In this document: piece after piece, positions 15,687 through 25,447 of the stretch
Layout of the letters: every line of letters begins with the position of its first letter
Numbering within the stretch: position 1 is the first letter of the stretch
DNA from: JAQVCM01 sp040403095
Lineage (GTDB): Bacteria; Bacteroidota; Bacteroidia; Flavobacteriales_D; Crocinitomicaceae
Length of the DNA stretch: 64,000 nt
Direction: 5' to 3'
Assembly: GCA_040403095.1 (NCBI GenBank)
Contig: JBBALI010000014.1
Span: forward strand, 15,896-79,895
Notes under the pieces: model-generated
What the model saw: the letters and a program-made list of their open reading frames with translations, nothing else
Told to the model about the DNA's origin: nothing
The model's database searches: none
Program-made: the position numbers and the translations under genes

Positions 15687-16700
15687 TTACTTTTCATTCA
15701 AATCAATAATAATTTCAACAATCGCTCCTTCACTATCGTAATATCTAATTACACCGTTTAATTGATCAATTAGTCCTTGCATTATAGAAATCCCGAAGGA
15801 ATCGCAATCATCAATTTTTTCTAAAAAATCAGCGCCAAAACCCTTTCCATTGTCACAATACTTTATAAATAACTCACTATTCACTGCTTCAATTTCTAAG
15901 CAAATTTTACTATTTACAAAATCCTCAAACGCATGTTTTAAGGAATTATTGACCAATTCTGTTACAATCAGTCCAATCGGAATGAGGAAATCAATTCCTT
16001 TGTTTATTTGATCTGCTTTAATGTTAAAGTCAATATCTCTGCCTGAAATGATAAGTTTAATGATTTGAGCTAAATAATTTTCTATTGAAATTGAATGAAT
16101 CTCTTCAGATTGATATATAGCTTCATAAGCCCTGGCGATTGAAGAAATCGAATCTTCAATTTCATGAGTTTCAATCATTCCATTTTTAGTTTTTAAACGA
16201 GAAATACTTAATAATAATTGTAAATTATTTTTAACCCGATGATGCACTTCTTTCAGGAAGAAATCACGTTCTAAAATGGTTTTTTTTAATTGAATTTCTA
16301 ACTCTTTTTCCTCAGTGATGTCCACATGGCAGCCAATTGCTCGAATTGGTGCACCATTTTCTGACCAACTTACTACTTTTCCATTGCATCTTACCCAAAC
16401 TGTACTGCCATTTTTATGTTTATATCTTACCACAGATTTAAACGGAATTTGACCTCTTGAGTTCACATGCTCTTCAAAAGATTTAAACATTTGCGGTAAA
16501 TCTTCCTCAAAAGCAATCCTTTTCCAAGATTCTGGTGAGTTTTCCATTTCATGGTCAGCATAACCAAATATTTCTTTGAATCTAGGACTCAAATATTCTT
16601 CATTTGCAACAATATTCCAATCCCAATATCCAGCCAACGAGCTCTCTAAAGCACTCTCACTTAGGAAATTTAAATCTTCTAAATTTGAATATTTTTTCAT
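15687..16700 (-). CDS. PAS domain sensor histidine kinase (HisKA_2 type)
   Basis: A 337-residue soluble kinase with no membrane segment. Residues 20-130 are one PAS domain with its C-terminal PAC motif (GCHVDITEEKELE). The dimerisation/phosphoacceptor region has EVHHRVKNNLQLLLS, with H154 the likely phosphorylated histidine, typical of HisKA_2/HWE kinases. The ATPase domain shows an N-box (TELVNNSLKHAF) and G1 box (DNGKGFG). No response regulator is adjacent, so its partner must lie elsewhere. The small size and single PAS suggest a cytosolic redox, light or ligand sensor; no cofactor-binding residue such as a flavin cysteine is obvious. Confidence 0.9.
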   Translation of the reverse strand: MKKYSNLEDLNFLSESALESSLAGYWDWNIVANEEYLSPRFKEIFGYADHEMENSPESWKRIAFEEDLPQMFKSFEEHVNSRGQIPFKSVVRYKHKNGSTVWVRCNGKVVSWSENGAPIRAIGCHVDITEEKELEIQLKKTILERDFFLKEVHHRVKNNLQLLLSISRLKTKNGMIETHEIEDSISSIARAYEAIYQSEEIHSISIENYLAQIIKLIISGRDIDFNIKADQINKGIDFLIPIGLIVTELVNNSLKHAFEDFVNSKICLEIEAVNSELFIKYCDNGKGFGADFLEKIDDCDSFGISIMQGLIDQLNGVIRYYDSEGAIVEIIIDLNEK

Positions 16701-17020
16701 AAATACTTCTCAGGCTTTGTCTTCCTCATCTTTAAACTACATTCAGTCTTTTAACAGGAGAACTAAATTTTCAATCCACTTTTATTTCTATCTAAATATT
16801 AATATTGGAATCCTTTTATAACAGTTAAAAGGAGCTCCTAAACAAGTTTAATGGCTTTTACTTAAACTAATTAACAATTAGATAATCAACCCTCTAAACT
16901 TCTGATAATTCTTAAAATTAGAAATTAATTAATTAATTTCCAACTAATTTTTAAATTTAAAATTTACAATTGTTGAAATTTCCTAACAATAATAATACGT
17001 TATTGTTCTTTTTATAAAAT
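16701..17020. other. Intergenic stretch with one hairpin
   Basis: A very AT-rich 320 bases. AACAATAA (16985-16992) pairs with TTATTGTT (17000-17007), just beyond the stop of the 17021 gene. It could be a weak terminator for that gene, but it is not followed by a T run on the minus strand. Nothing else is recognised. Confidence 0.5.
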
Positions 17021-20000
17021 TTAATGTCCAACAACAATTCGCTTGCTCAGTTCACCAATTTTGATAATGTACAAGCCTGATGATAAATCACTCACCTCTA
17101 CAATTGTGTTTTCTGCATTCAAAGAAATCGTTTTCAGCAATTGTCCCATTGTGTTATAGAGGTAAGCTTTTTCATCTATTGTATTTGAAGATTTTTGCAC
17201 AATAGAAAAATAATCTTTGGTTGGATTTGGGAAAATTTCAAAATTGTCAAGCACATTATTCTCAATTCCGAGGGAACGATTGGTCGGAATATTAATACTT
17301 GAAACAGAAGAGCACCCATTTTCGTCAAAAACAGTTAGGGTAATTGTACCGATTGTATCATTGACATTGTTTGGAAAAACCCATGTGACATTGCAATTAT
17401 CTGTCGAAGAATTTCCTTGTAATACTCCATTGTTTACAGTCCATTGATAAGTGAAATTAGCGCCAATTGGATTTTCTACTTGAAAAAAAGATGGATTTAA
17501 GTCGTTTCCGGAAGTCAAATCTCCTGATATAATGGGATTGGGCGTATGCGCCATTTTATCTAATAAAGCTTGGTATTTAGGCGCAGGCTGCGCTGTGATG
17601 TCTTGATCGATATCCTCTAAATGTCCCCAAGAACCATAAATACTTTCTTTTGCTCCAGACAAAGTGAATGCCATCGCCATTTTACTTCCCCACAAATGAA
17701 TGCTGTCTAACACTGTATTATACAAATCATACATTTCAGGTAGCACTTGCGCATCGTACATTGCTTGCAAATAGGGAGGTTGAGTGAAATTTGTGAAATG
17801 TTGTCCTCCTTCGTAATTGATTACAGGTTTTCCAAAAAGGTGCGTATTTCGGTAATCTTGATGAATTGCAGGCGCAAAATCTAAAAAAGCATTCTGTGAA
17901 TTTTGAAGCACATCCAAAGCGGTGGAACTGGCATTTAAAATTGGATTTCCTGTATTCCCATGATCTAAACCGTAGTAAAAAGTAGGCGATGCATAATCCC
18001 ATTCGTCTTGTTTAATTTGCGAAAGGATGAGTTCATTCAAACTATTGTAACCACCTTGCAAGCCTAAAACACGCTTTACCTTGTTTTTTCTGTAGTCAAA
18101 AACCTGGTGCCATATTTGAAAAACATGCTTTGCTTTTTCTGAATAGGCCTCACCATAGGTTAAATTTGAAGGTTTGTTTTGATCATTGTATTGCGCTTGC
18201 AAAAACATCCAATTCCAAACTTCATTGCTGTATTCCAAATAAACGTTTAAATTAGGGTTTAAACTATCGCGAAAAAGTTGCGCCATTTTAATGATGAAAT
18301 TGTCATCAGCTGCATGGGGCACACAAATCCAAATATCTTTTTGCGCAATATTTGCCAGTTGAATCATCTTTTCGTAAGGAACTCCATTGTCACCTGCAAA
18401 AGTTCGCTGTGAAATCTTGGCCCTATTTTGCCATTGAACATGTGGACTCGCATTTGTTGCACCCCAATCCATAAAACGCAAACTTTTAAATGGTTCTATT
18501 TTATTTAAAAATTCGGCATAAAATGGCTGCGTTTCCAAATCTGTGGCAAATTCATCTTCTAAGCGCAAAATTCTGATATTTCTCACATAATTTCCAGCCT
18601 GCGAAGCAAGCAAATTAAACCAAATATTTCCCATTCCTTGCACAATAAATTCAATGCGGTTTGAGACGTCACTTACCTCTGTTGCATCTCCTTGAATTTG
18701 AATATCTCCAATTCCATCATACAATAGAACATAGGTATTTCCCTGCTGTAAATTCGCATTGTTTGAAGAAATAACCATTCGGACAAAAGTATTCGGTGAC
18801 GCTGTTGTCAATTGAGGGATTTGAAGCGGATATCCATTTGTATCTAATTGTATTTCAGATAGCATTCCGTTTTCCCAGCAACTGCAATCTTGATCAAAAA
18901 CGATGGGCGCTTGTCTACAATGTAAAAATAAATTTCTGAAAGGTCTTTCATAAGACCAATCTGCAATTCCTGCGAGATTTACACCGATATCCAATGTGCA
19001 ATCACTTGGTTGCCAACCTGCACATGTCGCACTATCAGTAGGAATATGTAACTGAAAAGTATCTCTGCAACCACCCAATCCGCCGTCACAAGTATAATTG
19101 TAAACACCTGCTGCCAAATTTTGATATTGATTTTGTCCTGAAAGTGTCATCGCAACATTTGAACTATTTACCAATGAAAAAGTTGCTGGCGCTGAGTTAA
19201 TACGCAAAATGCCATCATTTTGTCCACAACTTGCTTCATGCATTAAGGTAAATGAACTATTGCAAGGATAAGAACCAGCTGCATCATAAACTGTTAAAGG
19301 CATGTATGTTGTATGAGATTGTCCACCAGCATCGGTTACAGTAAGTGCAACATTGAGCACCCCAAACGGACTAAAAGTATGACTTATAATTGAAGGACCT
19401 GTTTCAATAGGCGTTCCATCACCAAAATTCCAAGAATAAGTAAGTCCAGAATTTTCTGGATCAAATGAAGCTGTTCCATCTAATTGCAATGTTACTGGCG
19501 AAGTGCCGCTACTTGCAGACAAAGTGAAAGAGGCAATTGGCGGTAAATCGACAAAAATGGTATTGTCTGGCGCAACACATTGATAGGAAGTTGCCATGCG
19601 CATTTCATCAATGGCGCCATTTCCAGGAACATTTCCAAGGTAAGTTGCAAAACTTCTAATCAATAAATTGGTTGAAGTAGATTGAGAAATACTGGGTGAA
19701 CTTGGCAGATTATTGCCTAAAGTCGTAGGATCAATGTAACAATCGATACTAGTTCCTGAAGCTGTAAAAGAAATCTTGGCTGCAAAAAAAGCTGGTGTTC
19801 CAACCACCACTGGAATATTGGAAGGATAAACTGTTGTTCCCAATAAAATTGACCACATTTTTATACCACTCACATCAGAAGCGGCTCCAAAATAACCAAA
19901 TTCTAATTTATTACTGCTACATGGTTCGCACCAATCAATGCCATTATCGTGAAAAGCCATGAAAACGGGCTCAGAATTATTGATGTCTTTCCTCACCAAA

Positions 20001-20386
20001 CCACTAACCCAAAGTTCAGTTCCTGTTTGCGTTCCAATGGCATTTTGATACGGTGCCACATAGGCATCAAATGGTCCGCCATCGTTGGAGTTAAACCTGC
20101 GGCCACAAGTTACATACTGAAATCCACCTGTAAGCGACATACCGACAGTTTGTAAAGCACCAAAAGAAAGAGAATTATTCTGAATATTGTAACCCGGAAT
20201 TACCGTACTTCCTCCTTGAACTGTCCAAGCTCCAGCCCAACCAGAACCACTGCTAGCACCTTGCAAAGGTGTTAATGCGATATTATCAAAACTTTCGTAA
20301 GCCAAATATTGACAAGTATCTTGACCCAAAACAAGGTTGAATATGCAAAGGAAAAAAAGAGTAGAAATACATATCTTCATAAGCAA
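17021..20386 (-). CDS. Large T9SS-exported protein: PKD domain plus probable GH-A-like catalytic domain
   Basis: A 1121-residue secreted protein with signal peptide 1-21 (cut after VLGQ). Residues 23-270 form a jelly-roll-like region. Residues 283-366 are a PKD domain (SYSWNFGDG type). Residues 375-450 are a Cys-rich repeat. Residues 460-945 form a large domain with LEYSNEVWNW (717-726) and VINYEGGQH (855-863), then an Ig-like segment. The last 80 residues are a T9SS type A signal (FEIFPNPTKDYF, SSGLYIIKIG). An Asn-Glu pair at a strand end and a later Glu strand are the catalytic layout of clan GH-A glycosidases, so E722 and E859 are candidate acid/base and nucleophile. The glycosidase role is inferred, not recognised as a named family. 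Confidence 0.7.
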   Translation of the reverse strand: MLMKICISTLFFLCIFNLVLGQDTCQYLAYESFDNIALTPLQGASSGSGWAGAWTVQGGSTVIPGYNIQNNSLSFGALQTVGMSLTGGFQYVTCGRRFNSNDGGPFDAYVAPYQNAIGTQTGTELWVSGLVRKDINNSEPVFMAFHDNGIDWCEPCSSNKLEFGYFGAASDVSGIKMWSILLGTTVYPSNIPVVVGTPAFFAAKISFTASGTSIDCYIDPTTLGNNLPSSPSISQSTSTNLLIRSFATYLGNVPGNGAIDEMRMATSYQCVAPDNTIFVDLPPIASFTLSASSGTSPVTLQLDGTASFDPENSGLTYSWNFGDGTPIETGPSIISHTFSPFGVLNVALTVTDAGGQSHTTYMPLTVYDAAGSYPCNSSFTLMHEASCGQNDGILRINSAPATFSLVNSSNVAMTLSGQNQYQNLAAGVYNYTCDGGLGGCRDTFQLHIPTDSATCAGWQPSDCTLDIGVNLAGIADWSYERPFRNLFLHCRQAPIVFDQDCSCWENGMLSEIQLDTNGYPLQIPQLTTASPNTFVRMVISSNNANLQQGNTYVLLYDGIGDIQIQGDATEVSDVSNRIEFIVQGMGNIWFNLLASQAGNYVRNIRILRLEDEFATDLETQPFYAEFLNKIEPFKSLRFMDWGATNASPHVQWQNRAKISQRTFAGDNGVPYEKMIQLANIAQKDIWICVPHAADDNFIIKMAQLFRDSLNPNLNVYLEYSNEVWNWMFLQAQYNDQNKPSNLTYGEAYSEKAKHVFQIWHQVFDYRKNKVKRVLGLQGGYNSLNELILSQIKQDEWDYASPTFYYGLDHGNTGNPILNASSTALDVLQNSQNAFLDFAPAIHQDYRNTHLFGKPVINYEGGQHFTNFTQPPYLQAMYDAQVLPEMYDLYNTVLDSIHLWGSKMAMAFTLSGAKESIYGSWGHLEDIDQDITAQPAPKYQALLDKMAHTPNPIISGDLTSGNDLNPSFFQVENPIGANFTYQWTVNNGVLQGNSSTDNCNVTWVFPNNVNDTIGTITLTVFDENGCSSVSSINIPTNRSLGIENNVLDNFEIFPNPTKDYFSIVQKSSNTIDEKAYLYNTMGQLLKTISLNAENTIVEVSDLSSGLYIIKIGELSKRIVVGH

Positions 20387-20480
20387 ATGGAATTATTTTA
20401 AATATCGAGCTAATTTAAGCTACAACTCAAAATTCGATGTAGGTAAATGTAAAAAATATAAATTGAATTGTTTAAAATAT

Positions 20481-22211
20481 TCAATGGATTTTCATCTGCG
20501 TAAAGAATTCTTTTTTAAATTGTTCAAAATTATTCATTTCCAAAACTTTAATTTGACTTGAACTTTCAAATCCGCAAGCAGTTGTTGTGATAACGGGAAT
20601 TCCCTTTGCAATTGCGCTTAGAATTTGTCTTGGTTGATGCTCGATAAATGTGGGATAAATAATTAATCCTATTTGGTTCAAATCGCCATCAAATCTTTCC
20701 GTTGAAACGTCTTCCCAAAAATTCTCATCTTCTATATTTCTTCCTGAAAAAGAAATAGTTAATTGCAGTTCTTTTGCTAGTTTTTTGATTTCATACGCTC
20801 CTTTTCTTCCCACGGCAGAAGCTGGAAAAAGTATTTTGTTTCCAAGGACAGTTTTATTTTCAAAAGGAGGAATTTCCCAATCTAACTTTACGGATTTGTT
20901 ACTAAAAATTCCAGCAATTTCGGCATGTGGAGTAATTATTCTTCGCGCTTTATTCAACGCTTCATTTTCTAGATTAAGCAAGTCAACTGGTGCCCTAAAA
21001 TCATTCAAAGTCGTACTTTCGCCATGAATGGAAAATGCAAAATCAAGTCTTTCATGTAATTTCTCAAGAGGAAGCCTGGTCATCAAAACGTCAAATGTTC
21101 GTCCGCCCAATGCGCCAGTTTCGAACACAAATGGAAGCAAGTTTTGTGCAATAACAACATGTGTTGAATCCAATTGGATTTTTTTGACAGCTGCCTGGGC
21201 TATTTTTTTATCTAATCGCAAGGCAAGCTCAAAAACATTGTTTTTGTTTTTCGGGGTAAATCGCAGCTTAAAAGCTCTTAAAAAACCCTGATAAACTGTC
21301 GTTTTTGTTTTTAGTGGATTTGCAGCTTTCCAAGTATATCTGTTTGTCTTAATGAATCTATTTTTCTTTACAGGTAAAATAAAATGGTCTGATTCTTTGC
21401 GAATTTCTTTGATATATTGGTCGTATTCCGGCCATTTTTCATCTAAAATAAAAGTGGTTGTTGCAATTTCTTGTTTTACAATTAATCGCTCTGGATATTT
21501 GAAACAAGCCAAATTTCCGCAGGAATAGCAATCATTGAGATTGTGTGGCTTTTTCGTGTCTAAAACCGTTTCCTTGGAATTATTATTGAACTGCTCGCTT
21601 TTAAAACTTACCCTAAATTTATCGGCTGTCAATTCAATTTCAATTCTAAAATCACAAGTTGATTTGAAACGTAAATCGAGGTAATTCCATTTTACTGTAG
21701 CATCTCGATTTTTCTCGGCGAGCGAACCTTTGATCACTTTGGTATGTTTGTGTCTTTCTACTATGACAAAATTGGCCTTTAAAGCAGCATCATACAAAGC
21801 GTTTGAAAGTTGACAAAGTCCGCCAGCAATTGTTGGAATTATACAACCTTCTCTTATTTCACGTCCAACGACAAATCCTTTTCCAAAATTTGGATTTCCT
21901 ATGTGTTTCCAAAAACTAAAAACTTCATTTGCTTTAATTTCTAGTCCATGAATTTTTTTAGCGGCAATTCTTAAATTCTCAATTTTGCCTGCGGTTAAAA
22001 TCCAATTTTCTGAATTATCAGATGGATTCCATAGGTCACTTTCTGAAACTGAAAAAACAGGTTGATTTATTTTATCTTGTTCAATTTTGAATTTTTTGGC
22101 TGGAGAAATTACATTTTTAAAAACACGAAAAACAATCAAGACCAATGATTTTAAGCGAAAAATCGTGTCTTGAATCAGGCTGTGTCTATTTGCTAATTGC
22201 GCTTTTTTCAC
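20481..22211 (-). CDS. VanW-domain protein fused to a glycosyltransferase-like domain
   Basis: A 576-residue protein with no signal peptide. Residues about 90-165 are a VanW domain: NEVFSFWKHIGNPNFGKGFV, IIPTIAGGLCQLSNALYDAAL and VERHKHTKVI. Residues 225-240 hold a cysteine cluster, CYSCGNLACF (C228, C231, C236), which could bind metal. Residues 300-570 read like a GT-B glycosyltransferase: TPHAEIAGIFSNKSV, KILFPASAVGRKGAYEIKKL in the donor half, and YPTFIEHQPRQILSAIAKGIPVITT as the nucleotide-sugar loop. VanW occurs in glycopeptide-resistance clusters and wall proteins but has no settled activity. The gene follows the TPR gene by 5 bases, so they are co-transcribed. The domain fusion is unusual. 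Confidence 0.75.
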   Translation of the reverse strand: MKKAQLANRHSLIQDTIFRLKSLVLIVFRVFKNVISPAKKFKIEQDKINQPVFSVSESDLWNPSDNSENWILTAGKIENLRIAAKKIHGLEIKANEVFSFWKHIGNPNFGKGFVVGREIREGCIIPTIAGGLCQLSNALYDAALKANFVIVERHKHTKVIKGSLAEKNRDATVKWNYLDLRFKSTCDFRIEIELTADKFRVSFKSEQFNNNSKETVLDTKKPHNLNDCYSCGNLACFKYPERLIVKQEIATTTFILDEKWPEYDQYIKEIRKESDHFILPVKKNRFIKTNRYTWKAANPLKTKTTVYQGFLRAFKLRFTPKNKNNVFELALRLDKKIAQAAVKKIQLDSTHVVIAQNLLPFVFETGALGGRTFDVLMTRLPLEKLHERLDFAFSIHGESTTLNDFRAPVDLLNLENEALNKARRIITPHAEIAGIFSNKSVKLDWEIPPFENKTVLGNKILFPASAVGRKGAYEIKKLAKELQLTISFSGRNIEDENFWEDVSTERFDGDLNQIGLIIYPTFIEHQPRQILSAIAKGIPVITTTACGFESSSQIKVLEMNNFEQFKKEFFTQMKIH

Positions 22212-22216
22212 TTATT

Positions 22217-23284
22217 TTATTTTGATTTCCAATCATAAGATTTTGACCATTCAAAAAAATTATCGGTTTCATTTTTGTGACTTTTCAGCCAACTTGCGAC
22301 TTCCTTATCGTCACTGGATGCAAAAGCAATGTATGCAAAAGTTTCAAGAAATTTATTTTCATTCATTTCTATGAAGTATGGCGCATAATATTCCCAGTAA
22401 AATCCATAGTTATCGTTTTTTCCAGCTGCTAAAGAAGAACATAAAACTTCCATTTTTCCAAGAAATAATTCAACTTGTGATTTTTTCTTGTTTTTCTTGT
22501 CAAAATCCCTTGCGGCGGTGAGTGCAAAAATCAATTCAGTGGAAGCAAAGCTATTTTCTCCAGGCTTTCCATCTGCAGTAGTATCACTAAAAAGGTCAGC
22601 ACTGATATTTATTGTAACAGATTTCTTTCCTGTTTCTTCAATATTTGCTGTCATCATTTTTTGCAAACCAGCCAAATTTTCTTCAGCTCTTGTGCCTTGT
22701 GGTTCAATGACCAAAAATCTACAATAAGCCAAAATTGAAGGAATTCTTTTGTTGTTGAAGGCTAAAAGTCTTGCAATTCCGCTATGAGAACTTGCATGTT
22801 TTGGATTTAGCATTACTGCCTTTTGAAAACACAAAATGGCTTCATCTACCATATTATTGCTCACCAATGAAACTCCCTTATTAAAATAAAGTGAATAAAA
22901 ATCAGGAAATTGCTTGATTCCTTGGTCATAAATCTCAATTGATTTATCAGTCATGTGGAGAGCATCTAATGCATTTCCATAAGTTACGTAAACTGTTTTT
23001 AAATCATTTGCTTCGGGATAAAGGTCGATTGCCTTTTGACTCAAAGAAATAGCCTCCTCATACTTTTTGAGTAACATGACGGTATATGCTTTCTCAGCTA
23101 AGGCAGACAAATTGTCTTTATCAACTTCTAAAGCCTTGTTGTATTTTTTTAATGCGCCTTCGTAGTCACCTTTATCATGCAGATTTACACCTTCACTGAC
23201 TAACTTTTCCGCAGCAGGTTTATTTTGAGCAACTGTAATGAGCGAAAATAAGGGCAAGCATAAAATTAAAAAAAACTTTTTCAT
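22217..23284 (-). CDS. Exported TPR-repeat protein
   Basis: A 355-residue protein with signal peptide 1-19 (ending ITVAQ). Residues 25-180 hold about four tetratricopeptide repeats, for example LHDKGDYEGALKKYNKALEV, then AISLSQKAIDLYPE, SIEIYDQGIKQFPDFYSL and AILCFQKAVMLNPKHA. TPRs are protein-protein interaction scaffolds. The C-terminal 170 residues are a non-TPR domain I do not recognise; it contains YGFYWEYYAPYF. It is likely periplasmic. It is upstream of and nearly touching the VanW fusion gene, so it may scaffold or regulate it at the envelope. Confidence 0.82.
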   Translation of the reverse strand: MKKFFLILCLPLFSLITVAQNKPAAEKLVSEGVNLHDKGDYEGALKKYNKALEVDKDNLSALAEKAYTVMLLKKYEEAISLSQKAIDLYPEANDLKTVYVTYGNALDALHMTDKSIEIYDQGIKQFPDFYSLYFNKGVSLVSNNMVDEAILCFQKAVMLNPKHASSHSGIARLLAFNNKRIPSILAYCRFLVIEPQGTRAEENLAGLQKMMTANIEETGKKSVTINISADLFSDTTADGKPGENSFASTELIFALTAARDFDKKNKKKSQVELFLGKMEVLCSSLAAGKNDNYGFYWEYYAPYFIEMNENKFLETFAYIAFASSDDKEVASWLKSHKNETDNFFEWSKSYDWKSK

Positions 23285-23500
23285 AGTAATTAGGTTTTAA
23301 GGGTTTATTCGTTTTGCTCTAAATTACAAGCGTTCGTGAAATTAATAAAATTATTATTCGAAAGGTAAATTGATACCTAAATAAATAGATTTGATTGAAT
23401 TTAGTCTTATTTATAAATCAGATTTTCAATTGAAAGAGAAATATAACAAAGTTAAATTTAGATAAGATTAAGTTTTACATTAGGAGAAAATTGGACCCAA

Positions 23501-24340
23501 TTAGTAAAAACCAAATCCGACTTTTACACCAAATCGGTGGTCAATACCAAATTGATTCATGAAATTTGAATTTACTATTTTATCCAATTTCATAGAATCA
23601 AAAGTAGATTCCTTAAAATTTAATTTTTCATAATACAAACTGATAACCAATGTTTTCCAAATTTCGTTAGCATCGACTGACTTTTGGAAGTCTATATAAC
23701 TGTTTTTGAAAAAAGCAGTTGGTTTGAAAGTCAATTCAAGAGCATAATTCTTTTTTAAATCTAGTGTGATGTAATCTAAATCATAGCTTTCAAGTTCGGG
23801 ATAAGCATATGCATTCCAAATGGGATAAGCACGATAACCTTTTTTAATCGATAATAAAATCCCGCCATATCGTTGTGGAAACAAAGAAATCATTACTCCA
23901 ATATTTCCCATATAATTTCCCGAAAATTTATTTTGATTGATTCCTTCACTCAACATCACCGTTCGAATGGAATCAAGAGAATTATCAAAACTCGAATTCA
24001 AGCTATTGTTAAAATCATTGACAAATTGATTGGTAAATTTCTGTTTACTAAAACCTTTGAAACCTTTCACATCTAAACAAAGTCCAACAATTACTTTATT
24101 TGAAACAAAACGTGCCAAATTCAATCCCAAGGATAAGTTCATGCCTCCTGTTCTAAGCGATTTTCCAATAGGAGAATACAAATATTGATAAGTAGCAGTA
24201 AACAACCTTGATTGCGCATTATTATTTGACTCAAAAAGGAACGAAACATAATTGTTTTTTGTTCCATGCATCGAATCACTTTCTTGTTGACCAAAAATTC
24301 TGGTCGAATACAAGAGAAATAAAAGTATGATTACTTTCAT
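23501..24340 (-). CDS. Probable outer-membrane beta-barrel protein, unknown function
   Basis: A 279-residue protein with an N-terminal signal (about residues 1-17, LLYSTRIFGQ). The rest has alternating hydrophobic/aromatic strands and ends in an aromatic residue: FGVKVGFGFY. A terminal Phe/Tyr after a beta strand is the classic outer-membrane insertion signal. MNLSLGLNLARFVSNK and IVGLCLDVKGFKGF look like barrel strands. No enzymatic motif is present. It is followed after 6 bases by a GNAT gene. Confidence 0.65.
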   Translation of the reverse strand: MKVIILLFLLYSTRIFGQQESDSMHGTKNNYVSFLFESNNNAQSRLFTATYQYLYSPIGKSLRTGGMNLSLGLNLARFVSNKVIVGLCLDVKGFKGFSKQKFTNQFVNDFNNSLNSSFDNSLDSIRTVMLSEGINQNKFSGNYMGNIGVMISLFPQRYGGILLSIKKGYRAYPIWNAYAYPELESYDLDYITLDLKKNYALELTFKPTAFFKNSYIDFQKSVDANEIWKTLVISLYYEKLNFKESTFDSMKLDKIVNSNFMNQFGIDHRFGVKVGFGFY

Positions 24341-24346
24341 TCCTAT

Positions 24347-24757
24347 TTAGTTTGACTTAATCAATTCCATTGATTTTTCCGGATTTTTTAAGGCAGTAAA
24401 ACCAAATTTCTCGTACAATTTATGTGCATCTGCAGTTGCCAATCTCCAAACTTTTACAGATTTCAAAGATTCATAATTCAAAATAAATTCCAGTATTCTG
24501 TATCCATAACCTTGATTTTGAAATAAGGGATTAATGAAAACATCCATTAAATAAGCAAACTGCCCATAATCGGTTACAACTCGTGCAAAACCTATTTGCT
24601 GTTGATTTAAAAAAATGCTAAAGTTTACTGAATGATCAATTAATGACTGCATTTCCGCTTTCGTTCGACCTTTTGCCCAATAGGAATCAGTAATAAAGTC
24701 GTGCACAAAATCAACGTCAATTAGTGAATTTTCAGTACTAATTTTTATGTCCATCAC
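24347..24757 (-). CDS. GNAT family N-acetyltransferase
   Basis: A 136-residue acetyltransferase, near the minimal size for the fold. LMDVFINPLFQNQGYGYRILEFIL is strand beta-4 plus the acetyl-CoA loop (Q-N-Q-G-Y-G), and VWRLATADAHKLYEKFGFTAL is the C-terminal signature. The N-terminal SYWAKGRTKAEMQSLIDHSV is characteristic of a small group of uncharacterised GNATs. A second Met at residue 2 is an equally good start. The substrate is unknown. It follows the beta-barrel gene and is preceded by another GNAT gene. Confidence 0.88.
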   Translation of the reverse strand: MMDIKISTENSLIDVDFVHDFITDSYWAKGRTKAEMQSLIDHSVNFSIFLNQQQIGFARVVTDYGQFAYLMDVFINPLFQNQGYGYRILEFILNYESLKSVKVWRLATADAHKLYEKFGFTALKNPEKSMELIKSN

Positions 24758-24814
24758 TTTACTATTTGAACGATAAACGCTTGGAATTTGATATAATTGT
24801 TTAAAAAATCAAGT

Positions 24815-25363
24815 TTAAATATTCAACAATGAATTGACCCAATCTCTTTTTGTCAGTTCAAACCAACATGTTGGATCTCCATCATAATCAAAAATTTCAA
24901 TGAATTTAAAACCTAATTTTTGAAGTACATGTTTTGAATTAAAATTTTCTGGATGTGTGATAGCATAAATCGACTTGATGTTCAACTCTTGAAATCCATG
25001 GCTCAAAATGGCGCGAGCTGATTCGGTGGCAAAACCCTTTCCCCAATGTTTCTGCTTGAATCGATAACCTAATTCATAAAAATGGATGTGATTATTTAGC
25101 GAATCCTTGAAATATTTTAAACCAGACCAACCAATGCATTCTTTGGTTTCTTTGTCAATGACGGCCCACCTGGCAATTCCATTTTCCTTGTATTGCTGTA
25201 GCAACATTTCAATCACTTTGACTATTTCCTCGATTGATTTCACTGGTGTATTTTCAATGTAACGATGAACTGCTGGATCTGAATCTAGTTCAAACAAATC
25301 TTGTTGATCTTCTAGAACTAACTCTCTCAAAAGGAGACGCTCTGTTTCTAAAATTATACTCAT
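24815..25363 (-). CDS. GNAT acetyltransferase, RimJ/RimL-like
   Basis: A 182-residue acetyltransferase of the ribosomal-protein-alanine type. It starts with ETERLLLRELVLEDQQDLFEL, the RimJ/L N-terminal signature. ELGYRFKQKHWGKGFATESARAIL is the acetyl-CoA loop, and HPENFNSKHVLQKLGFKFIE is the C-terminal motif. Such proteins acetylate N-terminal residues of ribosomal proteins or small amines and antibiotics; the target here is unknown. It lies 57 bases upstream of another GNAT gene, but the two are not close in sequence, so this is not a recent duplication. Confidence 0.9.
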   Translation of the reverse strand: MSIILETERLLLRELVLEDQQDLFELDSDPAVHRYIENTPVKSIEEIVKVIEMLLQQYKENGIARWAVIDKETKECIGWSGLKYFKDSLNNHIHFYELGYRFKQKHWGKGFATESARAILSHGFQELNIKSIYAITHPENFNSKHVLQKLGFKFIEIFDYDGDPTCWFELTKRDWVNSLLNI

Positions 25364-25447
25364 TTCAGTTAACTTTCATATTGGGCATTTTCTAATTTAT
25401 CTTGGCGAGAACTTTGGTTTTAAAATATGAGAATTCCATAAAGTTAA

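Noticed and set aside
16985..17007. AACAATAA/TTATTGTT hairpin as a firm terminator
   Set aside because: Weak A/T stem and no T run on the minus strand, so not called.
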